From assembly GCA_002426755.1 (NCBI GenBank), contig DINI01000012.1, positions 21,669 to 53,616 on the forward strand: 31,948 bases of DNA, written 5' to 3'. This DNA is from Flavobacteriaceae bacterium UBA5544. Lineage in GTDB: Bacteria; Bacteroidota; Bacteroidia; Flavobacteriales; Flavobacteriaceae. The notes beneath the pieces are model-generated. The model saw only the letters and a program-made list of their open reading frames with translations. It was not told the origin of the DNA and did no database searches. The translations under genes were made by a program, and so were the position numbers. Shown here piece by piece: positions 7,833 through 14,480 of this stretch (positions within the stretch are counted from its first letter, which is position 1; each line of letters opens with the position of its first letter).

Positions 7833-7897
7833 AAATTCCAAAAAATCAAACACCAAATTCCAAAAGCATTATTCTGAATAATTGGAATCTGGGATTT
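7833..7897. repeat. ATTCCAAA-type direct and inverted repeats in the groES-groEL spacer
   Basis: AAATTCCAAAA occurs at 7833-7843 and again at 7855-7865. AATTGGAAT (7880-7888) and TGGGATTT follow as partial reverse complements, so the RNA could fold. Such AATTCCAA/TTGGAATT stretches look like a dispersed intergenic repeat; the hairpin at 18990-19033 uses the same words. Confidence 0.5.
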
Positions 7898-7921
7898 AAA
7901 ACATTAAAATCAACACAAATT

Positions 7922-9550
7922 ATGGCAAAAGATATAAAATTTGATATTGAAGCACGCGACGGATTAAAACGCGGTGTGGATGCATTGGCAAACGCAGTAA
8001 AAGTAACGTTGGGCCCAAAAGGTCGAAACGTAATTATAGGTAAATCATTTGGTGCACCTCAAGTGACCAAAGATGGTGTTACTGTGGCCAAAGAAATAGA
8101 ATTAGAAGATGCTCTGGAAAATATGGGCGCTCAAATGGTTAAAGAAGTTGCTTCCAAAACCAATGATTTAGCAGGTGATGGAACTACAACCGCTACCGTT
8201 TTGGCACAAGCAATCGTTAAAGAAGGCTTGAAAAACGTTGCAGCTGGTGCAAATCCTATGGACTTAAAACGTGGTATCGATAAAGCAGTTGAAGCCATCA
8301 CTAAAGATCTTGAAAAACAAGCAAAAAAAGTAGGCAACTCATCTGAAATGATTAAACAAGTTGCTTCCATTTCGGCAAACAACGACGACACAATTGGTGA
8401 TTTAATTGCCAAAGCTTTTGGTAAAGTTGGTAAGGAAGGTGTCATCACTGTAGAAGAAGCAAAAGGAACGGATACTTATGTTGACGTTGTGGAAGGAATG
8501 CAGTTTGATAGAGGTTATTTATCTCCATACTTTGTTACTGACGCTGACAAAATGGTTGCAGATTTAGACAATCCATACATCTTATTGTTTGACAAAAAGA
8601 TTTCAAATTTACAGGAAATTCTTCCAATACTAGAACCTGTTGCACAATCTGGACGTCCATTATTGATAATTGCAGAAGACGTTGAAGGTCAAGCGTTGGC
8701 TACATTGGTAGTGAATAAATTACGTGGTGGATTAAAGATTGCAGCTGTAAAAGCACCAGGATTTGGTGACAGACGTAAAGCAATGTTGGAAGATATTGCC
8801 ATCCTAACAGGTGGAACAGTGATTTCTGAAGAAAGAGGTTTCTCTCTTGAAAATGCTGATTTGAGCATGCTTGGAACTGCTGAAACGATCACCATAGACA
8901 AAGACAACACAACTATTGTAAATGGTTCTGGTAATGCTTCTGACATCAAAGCAAGAGTGAACCAAATCAAAGCACAAATTGAAACTACAACTTCTGATTA
9001 CGATAAAGAAAAATTGCAAGAACGTTTGGCTAAATTGGCTGGTGGTGTTGCTGTTCTTTATGTTGGTGCTGCGAGTGAAGTGGAAATGAAAGAGAAAAAA
9101 GACCGTGTTGATGATGCATTACATGCGACAAGAGCAGCCGTTGAAGAAGGCATTGTTGCTGGTGGTGGTGTTGCTTTGGTAAGAGCAAAATCAGTACTTG
9201 AAAAACTAGCTTCTGAAAACAATGATGAAGCTACCGGAATCCAAATTGTAGCTCGTGCTATTGAAGCGCCTCTTCGTACCATCGTTGAAAATGCAGGTGG
9301 TGAAGGAAGCGTAGTCGTTGCTAAAGTGATGGAAGGCAAAAAGGATTTTGGTTTTGATGCCAAAACTGAAACCTACGTTGACATGCTGAAAGCGGGGATC
9401 ATTGACCCTAAAAAAGTAACACGTATTGCACTGGAAAATGCAGCCTCTGTTGCTGGTATGATTCTTACTACCGAATGTGCTTTGGTTGACATCAAAGAAG
9501 ACGCTCCAGCGATGCCGATGGGCGGCGGTGGAATGCCAGGAATGATGTAG
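7922..9550 (+). CDS. groEL: Chaperonin GroEL (Hsp60)
   Basis: A 542-residue ATP-dependent folding chamber subunit of normal length. It shows the N-terminal KDIKFDIEARDGLKRGVD, the nucleotide site VTLGPKGRNV and GDGTTTATVLA (about 85-95), the signature AAVEEGIVAGGGVAL (about 403-417) and the Gly/Met-rich tail MPMGGGGMPGMM. Everything expected is intact. It is co-transcribed with groES and ends in its own terminator. Confidence 0.98.
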   Translation: MAKDIKFDIEARDGLKRGVDALANAVKVTLGPKGRNVIIGKSFGAPQVTKDGVTVAKEIELEDALENMGAQMVKEVASKTNDLAGDGTTTATVLAQAIVKEGLKNVAAGANPMDLKRGIDKAVEAITKDLEKQAKKVGNSSEMIKQVASISANNDDTIGDLIAKAFGKVGKEGVITVEEAKGTDTYVDVVEGMQFDRGYLSPYFVTDADKMVADLDNPYILLFDKKISNLQEILPILEPVAQSGRPLLIIAEDVEGQALATLVVNKLRGGLKIAAVKAPGFGDRRKAMLEDIAILTGGTVISEERGFSLENADLSMLGTAETITIDKDNTTIVNGSGNASDIKARVNQIKAQIETTTSDYDKEKLQERLAKLAGGVAVLYVGAASEVEMKEKKDRVDDALHATRAAVEEGIVAGGGVALVRAKSVLEKLASENNDEATGIQIVARAIEAPLRTIVENAGGEGSVVVAKVMEGKKDFGFDAKTETYVDMLKAGIIDPKKVTRIALENAASVAGMILTTECALVDIKEDAPAMPMGGGGMPGMM

Positions 9551-9575
9551 TCGAGACTCGACACACAAACTAATT

Positions 9576-9607
9576 AAAAACGCCTCAATTTTATTTGAGG
9601 CGTTTTT
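9576..9607 (+). terminator. Rho-independent terminator after groEL
   Basis: AAAAACGCCTCAA (9576-9588), loop TTTTAT, TTGAGGCGTTTTT (9595-9607): a perfect 13-bp stem including flanking A/T pairs, followed by more T. Confidence 0.92.
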
Positions 9608-9649
9608 GTTTGCTATTATTTCATAACTTTATAAAAACCAATCACTTCA

Positions 9650-10306
9650 ATGAAAAAGATAAACTGGCAATATACCTTTGGAGAGATTCTTATTGTTATC
9701 ATCGGCATTTCTATTGCATTCAGTTTAAATAAATGTGCAGAAAATTCGAAGAACGAAAATGAAAAAAACCAATATCTAAACTCTCTTATCAATGATGTGA
9801 AAGTCGATAAGACAGTTTTAGAAGCCAACGTTGCCGCACTTGAAAAGAAAATACGAACGGCTGATGAGGTACTACCAATATTAAACAGTGAGTCTCCAGA
9901 TAAAATGAGTGTCGTTGGAAAGATTTTTCAACTTGTGAATCTTATTGAGTTTACACCTAAAGACAATACCTATCAAACACTTATCAACTCTGGTGATTTA
10001 AAATTATTTGATGATTTTGAAGTCAAAACAGCCATTGAAAAACACTACTCCTACTATGAAATTATGTTGAAGAGTTATCTACGGTTAGAAAACATTCAAA
10101 AGGAATATGTTGGGAGATACTTTATTTATAATACGAATTTTGACGATTTTAGACTTGGTAAATTTGGATTTACGGATGAAGCACTTTTAAAAAATATACT
10201 GATGAGCTTAAGAGGTTCTTTTGAATTAAAATTGAAAGCATCCAAAGAAGGCGTCAACAGTTGCGAAGAATTGTTAACCGTCCTGAACAAAAAAACGTCC
10301 CAATAG
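9650..10306 (+). CDS. DUF6090-type membrane-anchored protein
   Basis: A 218-residue protein with one N-terminal transmembrane segment (FGEILIVIIGISIAFSLNK, about 10-28). It is followed by an Asn/Glu-rich juxtamembrane stretch and a long, mainly helical soluble domain. The GEI.IVIIGI.IAF..N pattern just after a short basic start is the hallmark of DUF6090, a family abundant in Bacteroidota and of unknown function. The end carries one cysteine (NSCEELLTVL). It is a single-gene unit between two terminators, and its stop codon sits in the loop of the second. Confidence 0.8.
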   Translation: MKKINWQYTFGEILIVIIGISIAFSLNKCAENSKNENEKNQYLNSLINDVKVDKTVLEANVAALEKKIRTADEVLPILNSESPDKMSVVGKIFQLVNLIEFTPKDNTYQTLINSGDLKLFDDFEVKTAIEKHYSYYEIMLKSYLRLENIQKEYVGRYFIYNTNFDDFRLGKFGFTDEALLKNILMSLRGSFELKLKASKEGVNSCEELLTVLNKKTSQ

Positions 10307-10326
10307 TTTTGGGACGTTTCTCTTTT
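10293..10326 (+). terminator. Terminator whose loop contains the stop codon
   Basis: AAACGTCCCAA (10293-10303), loop TAGTT (10304-10308), TTGGGACGTTT (10309-10319), then a T-rich run. The perfect 11-bp stem overlaps the last coding codons; the first three loop bases are the TAG of the DUF6090 gene. Confidence 0.85.
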
Positions 10327-10377
10327 GTACTAAAATCATTTTCTCAATAAAGGTTCCAAAATGAACCATTTCACTGA

Positions 10378-10476
10378 CTACTTCTTTTTAGGAGCAGCTT
10401 GTGGTGCCTTTTTAGCAGGTTGCTTTTGAGCAGGCTTTTGTGCTTGTGGTTTCCCACCTTGATTTGACTGTGCCAT
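10378..10476 (-). CDS. Tiny basic Lys/Gln/Ala/Pro-rich peptide (32 residues)
   Basis: An ATG complementary to 10474-10476 opens a 32-codon frame ending in TAG. The predicted peptide has 8 Lys, 7 Gln, 7 Ala, 5 Pro and no acidic residue. Prolines fall every five residues at 10, 15, 20 and 25, and the tail is APKKK. There is no signal peptide or hydrophobic segment, so it should be cytoplasmic. The composition resembles histone-H1-like or nucleic-acid-binding tails, but that is only resemblance. It lies 92 nt beyond the periplasmic HMA gene on the same strand; I see no convincing promoter or ribosome-binding site of its own. It may be a real small protein or a chance low-complexity frame. Confidence 0.5.
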   Translation of the reverse strand: MAQSNQGGKPQAQKPAQKQPAKKAPQAAPKKK

Positions 10477-10568
10477 AATAATATGATTTTAAAAATCCAT
10501 ATTAAAATTACAATCAATCGGAGCGCAATTATCCACTTGTTAGCAAATATTTAACTAAATAATTATTT

Positions 10569-10925
10569 CTAATCATTTTTATGATCATCCTTAACGGCGT
10601 CATCCCTGTAATAGCAACATGGATGCACACTATAATAAGCTTCATCAGTTGCTTTGATCTCTTTGGTGTCATGACCAACATCCGCAATACTTTGCTGAAT
10701 GGTTTTGAGATTGGTTTTACGCTCGTCATAAATCAGTTTCAACTCATGGGTTTTTACGTCCCAAATTGCCGATTTAACTCCTTTTGCTTTTATGGCAGCT
10801 TTTTCTATGCGCTCTTTGCACATTAAACAAACACCATCAACTTCGATAGTAGCTTTGGCATTTTTGTTTTGTGCGAACGTTATTGTCGTTACCAATAATG
10901 TGATTGCTAATACTATTTTTTTCAT
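10569..10925 (-). CDS. Periplasmic heavy-metal-associated (HMA) domain protein
   Basis: A 118-residue protein with a cleavable signal peptide (KKIVLAITLLVTTITFAQ, cleavage near residue 18-19) and one ferredoxin-like HMA domain. The metal-binding motif is CLMC (Cys33, Cys36; GVCLMCKERIEKA). A second possible site is HPCC (His101, Cys103, Cys104) near the acidic, His-containing tail. HMA proteins bind soft metals, usually Cu(I) or Zn(II). A secreted form would carry metal in the periplasm. It starts 19 nt after the TonB-dependent receptor stop, so the two are probably co-transcribed, and it could accept metal imported by that receptor. Which metal is involved cannot be read from the sequence. 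Confidence 0.88.
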   Translation of the reverse strand: MKKIVLAITLLVTTITFAQNKNAKATIEVDGVCLMCKERIEKAAIKAKGVKSAIWDVKTHELKLIYDERKTNLKTIQQSIADVGHDTKEIKATDEAYYSVHPCCYYRDDAVKDDHKND

Positions 10926-10944
10926 TAGTTCTATTTTTTATTAA

Positions 10945-13182
10945 TTATTTAATTTTAAATCTTAATCCTGCATAATACATACTTCCAAAAATTGGACCAT
11001 AGACAAAAGTAGTATCAAAATTTGCTCCAAAAGGGTCGTCTGCTCCTACAATTGGATTGGACTGCCTAACATTTGTGATGTTTTCTCCGCCTAAATATAC
11101 CTCAAATTTTGGAGAAAACACCTTGGTCATTTGTGCATTCAAAGTTCCAACGGTCGGTGTGTACTCTGGTAATTGGTATTGTATAGGGTTTGATACTGTT
11201 GATGAAAATCGTTGTTCACCCAACCAATTATAGGTAACGTCGAATTTCCAGTGGCTGCCATTTTCTTTTAATTGAGTCTCATAGGATGCATTGGCAAACA
11301 GTCGATGTTTTGGAGTCAATGGTTTTTCTAGCTTTCCTGAATTATAGTGTGTCTTGATATCATAATATTTATAAGCTGTTCTTAAATCAAAATGCTCAAA
11401 CACGTTATAATTAAACTCAAACTGAAAACTATTTGCATAACTGGCACCGTCCAGATTATAAAAACTGACTTGCTGTGGGTTTTCGTAATCCACCACTATT
11501 TGATTTTGAAAATCTGTTCTGTAATAATCAAAAGTGATGTCGGCCTTTCTTCCAAATAAATTGAAACCTTGCAAAAATGAAACACCATAATTCCAGGCAA
11601 TTTCAGGATCCAGTCCATAAATTTCCCCTCCAGAATTTATAATGTTTATGTTTCGAGATGTCGAAAAAATAGATTGATTTTCAGTAAAAATATTGGCACT
11701 ACGTTTCCCCCTTCCAAACGAAAAACGCAATGCTGATTTTTCCCACGGGGTATAACGTGCATGAAATCTTGGCGTCACGAATGTGCCCAATAAATTATGC
11801 CTGTCAATTCTAATTCCTGCTGTTAGGTTCCATTTTTCAAGATTATCAAAGTTGTACTCAAAAAATGCACCGATGGAATTTTCCGTCCGTTCGAAATCAG
11901 TTGTATTTACAAATTCGTCATAATGGTCATAAGTATAGCTGATCCCTGTTTTTATTTTATGTCTGGAATCACTGATAATGGAATTATATATTGCATTGGC
12001 ATACAAACTGTTGTGTACAATGTCATATTGGTTCAATCCGAAATACGAATCCTGTTTATGACTGCTAAAAGCGGTCTGCACACCGATACTTTGCCAAGGA
12101 ACTTCAGGATTGACATATCCTGTTTTTATAGACACGTCCAGCCGTTCTGTATCAATTTCACTTCCCCAAGCATTTGTGGTCAATTTATCGGTATCTGTAT
12201 TAAATGCCAACTGCCCAGTTTGTTTGGCGTCATTTAAATATCTAAAATTGATAAAGCTCACAAATCCTTTTTCTGGATTGGTATATTGCCATCGATTCAT
12301 CACATTGATTTGATTGTAAATCGGCATATCCATAAATCTATCACCATTCACATCATGTTTTTTATCATGTCGATTGCCATGAAGGTACAGCCCTGTACTC
12401 CACCTATCGCTTACCTTGGTGTTGAGATGTACATTAGCTTCCATGCGTTCACTACTCGCTCCGTACAGATTCACAAATAACTTGTTATCTGTTGTAGGCT
12501 TCACAAGTTCTGTATTAATTTGACCAGCAATACTTTCAAATCCATTGACCACACTTCCAGCACCTTTTGTAATCTGAATACTCTCAACCCAAGTCCCCGG
12601 AGTAAAGCTCAATCCATAGGCTTGAGAGGCACCTCGAATAGTTGGAATATTTTCCGAAGTAATTAAAATATAGGGGCTCGTTAAACCCAGCATCTTAATT
12701 TGGCGCGTCCCCGTGACAGCATCTGCAAAATTGACATCAATTGATGGATTGGTTTCAAAACTTTCCGAAAGATTACAACACGCAGCCTTAAGCAATTCAT
12801 CACTACTAACGTTCATTATATTTGCGGCTTGTAGATAAGATTTTGAAGTCGCTTGTTTACGTGCTGTAAGCATCACTTCATCTAATTCGCTTGTGGCTTT
12901 AAGTTCGTGTTTTACATATTTCGGTTGGTTGATGGTCAAGGTATCTGTTTTAAAACCGACAAAACTTATTACCAACTTTTTGTAACTTTCATTATAAGGA
13001 ATACTGAATTTTCCATCAATATCTGTTATCGTGCCGACAGACGTATCGAGCCAATATACATTTGCTCCTGCCAAGGGAAACATTTTGTTTTCCGAAACTC
13101 GTTCGGTTATAATGCCTTCAATCTTTTCTTGCGAAAACAACATTGAAGGAAGTAAAATCAAAATATAAAGTATCTGTTTCAT
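10945..13182 (-). CDS. TonB-dependent outer-membrane receptor of the metal cluster
   Basis: A protein of about 745 residues. It has a signal peptide ending near FSQ, a carboxypeptidase-regulatory-like beta-sandwich (about 20-95, LAGANVYWLDTSVGTITDIDGKF), a plug domain (about 115-225) and a 22-strand-type barrel ending in AGLRFKIK. The plug contains adjacent cysteines (KAACCNLSESFETNPSIDV), which I recall as typical of a receptor family linked to HMA proteins in Bacteroidota. The ATG at 13182 overlaps the upstream stop as TGATG, implying translational coupling; a TTG codon just before it could add one residue but is less likely. It presumably imports a metal or metal complex, possibly copper, by inference from its neighbours. 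Confidence 0.9.
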   Translation of the reverse strand: MKQILYILILLPSMLFSQEKIEGIITERVSENKMFPLAGANVYWLDTSVGTITDIDGKFSIPYNESYKKLVISFVGFKTDTLTINQPKYVKHELKATSELDEVMLTARKQATSKSYLQAANIMNVSSDELLKAACCNLSESFETNPSIDVNFADAVTGTRQIKMLGLTSPYILITSENIPTIRGASQAYGLSFTPGTWVESIQITKGAGSVVNGFESIAGQINTELVKPTTDNKLFVNLYGASSERMEANVHLNTKVSDRWSTGLYLHGNRHDKKHDVNGDRFMDMPIYNQINVMNRWQYTNPEKGFVSFINFRYLNDAKQTGQLAFNTDTDKLTTNAWGSEIDTERLDVSIKTGYVNPEVPWQSIGVQTAFSSHKQDSYFGLNQYDIVHNSLYANAIYNSIISDSRHKIKTGISYTYDHYDEFVNTTDFERTENSIGAFFEYNFDNLEKWNLTAGIRIDRHNLLGTFVTPRFHARYTPWEKSALRFSFGRGKRSANIFTENQSIFSTSRNINIINSGGEIYGLDPEIAWNYGVSFLQGFNLFGRKADITFDYYRTDFQNQIVVDYENPQQVSFYNLDGASYANSFQFEFNYNVFEHFDLRTAYKYYDIKTHYNSGKLEKPLTPKHRLFANASYETQLKENGSHWKFDVTYNWLGEQRFSSTVSNPIQYQLPEYTPTVGTLNAQMTKVFSPKFEVYLGGENITNVRQSNPIVGADDPFGANFDTTFVYGPIFGSMYYAGLRFKIK

Positions 13183-13913
13183 CAATTATAAATATTTAAA
13201 AGCATTATAATTGCCATGATTATCATGATACTATTTTCAATAAACGTCGCTTTGGTCATTGGTAATTTTAAAGCGGTTCCTAAGCAAGCACATTGTATGG
13301 ACTTTTTGTCCAATAAAGTTTTGGTCACTCCGACAGTCGTAATTCCCAAAACTATTAACGTGACAAAGAGTGTCAACGGAATTTGCAGTCGCATCAAAAA
13401 CAGAATTCCAAGTGTCAATTCAATAAAAGGATATATCCACCCATACGCTGGAATCATCTTCGCCAAGGGGTCATACATTCTGAAAGATTCTGGAAAACCT
13501 TTTAAATCGAGCAGTTTAAAGAAGCTAAAAACAATATAAAACAAGCCCATAAAATCGAGCATAAAACTCCTCCCATTCCAAGGACTAATATTTAATAAAA
13601 TTGCTGCAACTGTGATGTATCCAAAAATTAAGAATAGTGGAAACAATTGTTGCAAATCACTTTTTTCTTCTTCCAATGGCATTGAAGCCGATTGAAAAAC
13701 GTTTTTTTCTTTTTTATCTGAAATTTGATATTTGTCGGGTAATGCTTTTTGAAAGGTTTCTGTTGAAATGTGATTTTTCATCACAACCGTAGCTTCCGAA
13801 GCTACTAAATCAACAGAAACATGTTCGACATTGTCAACAGATTTCAAAGCTTTTTCTACCGAAGCTTTGCATCCGTTGCATGTCATGCCTGTAACTGTAT
13901 AGGTATGTTTCAT
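13182..13913 (-). CDS. HMA domain fused to MauE/DoxX-type membrane protein
   Basis: A 243-residue fusion. Residues 1-67 form an HMA domain with the metal motif CNGC (Cys12, Cys15; GMTCNGCKASVEKAL). A charged linker leads to five hydrophobic segments at roughly 90-110, 119-137, 157-174, 179-200 and 223-241, matching MauE/DoxX redox-associated membrane proteins. Between the fourth and fifth segments is CAC (Cys208, Cys210; IQCACLGTALKLPM), a probable redox or metal pair. The N-terminal domain lacks a signal and should face the cytoplasm. Joining a metal carrier to a thiol-redox membrane part suggests metal handling coupled to disulfide state. The stop overlaps the receptor start by one base. 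Confidence 0.88.
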   Translation of the reverse strand: MKHTYTVTGMTCNGCKASVEKALKSVDNVEHVSVDLVASEATVVMKNHISTETFQKALPDKYQISDKKEKNVFQSASMPLEEEKSDLQQLFPLFLIFGYITVAAILLNISPWNGRSFMLDFMGLFYIVFSFFKLLDLKGFPESFRMYDPLAKMIPAYGWIYPFIELTLGILFLMRLQIPLTLFVTLIVLGITTVGVTKTLLDKKSIQCACLGTALKLPMTKATFIENSIMIIMAIIMLLNIYN

Positions 13914-13937
13914 TTTTAGTTTTATAATAAATTAATA

Positions 13938-13965
13938 ATTGGCAAATGCCACGAATGACAAATAC
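13938..13965. repeat. Inverted repeat and CACGAAT-type sequence upstream of the HMA-MauE gene
   Basis: TGGCA-AA-TGCCA (13940-13951) is a perfect 5-bp inverted repeat, followed by CGAATGACAAATACC. Read on the minus strand it contains CATTCGTGGCATTTGCC, which resembles a dispersed flavobacterial intergenic repeat. It could also serve as an operator for the genes downstream on the minus strand. Confidence 0.35.
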
Positions 13966-13990
13966 CGAAAAGCAATCTTAAAACCAAAAA

Positions 13991-14404
13991 TCAAATGATG
14001 AAAACTTGATCCAACACATGTATGTCTACGACCAAGTTAGGGGGAGAATAATCTTTATGAGGTATGATTTGTTCTGATAACCCCTCAAAAAGATTCGTAT
14101 ATGAATATATTAAACTAGTAAGAAAAAGTTGTTGGTCTAAATGTAAATCTTCGAAAGTGGTCGACTTTAAAATATCTTGACCTTTGACGAGTTCCAATTC
14201 ATCTTTGCAACAGTCCATCTTTGTAATAGTTGATTGTTCAATTTCAAAAGCCTCCATTGCACATTTTTGTGATTCAGTAAAGACGGCAACATCTATTAAT
14301 GTATCACCACAAAAATGTTTCTCAATCGTAAACGACACTGTAGAAAACAGCACTAAAAATGCCATCAACAATGAAAATCCTTTATGGAATGTTTTTTTCA
14401 ACAT
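13991..14404 (-). CDS. HYC_CC_PP family protein
   Basis: A 137-residue protein with an N-terminal hydrophobic segment (KGFSLLMAFLVLFSTVSF) and the three diagnostic elements of this Bacteroidota family: H(Y/F)C as EKHFCGD, CC as MDCCKDE, and PP as YSPPNL. Function is unknown, but members cluster with HMA and TonB-receptor genes, which suggests metal handling on the periplasmic side. A longer frame reaches back to 14440, but the promoter box TAACTTTG lies inside that extension, so I place the start at the ATG complementary to 14402-14404. It is the first gene of the metal cluster, 77 nt before the HMA-MauE gene. Confidence 0.85.
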   Translation of the reverse strand: MLKKTFHKGFSLLMAFLVLFSTVSFTIEKHFCGDTLIDVAVFTESQKCAMEAFEIEQSTITKMDCCKDELELVKGQDILKSTTFEDLHLDQQLFLTSLIYSYTNLFEGLSEQIIPHKDYSPPNLVVDIHVLDQVFII

Positions 14405-14409
14405 AGGTG

Positions 14410-14417
14410 CAAAGTTA
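14410..14417 (-). promoter_or_regulatory. TAnnTTTG promoter box of the HYC_CC_PP gene
   Basis: TAACTTTG on the minus strand, only 5 nt before the ATG, so the mRNA would have almost no leader. The -33 side is weak: TGTG is found near where TTTG is expected. Confidence 0.5.
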
Positions 14418-14480
14418 CAAAAAAACAAAAACATGCACATTTATTTTAAGACAGCTTTACATATAACAATTAAATTATAA

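Noticed and set aside
8131..8448. Long antisense frames within groEL and other core genes
   Set aside because: They are shadows of strongly conserved genes and encode no plausible protein.
14405..14440. Longer start of the HYC_CC_PP gene at 14440
   Set aside because: The extra 12 codons contain the TAACTTTG promoter box and place odd residues before the signal segment.
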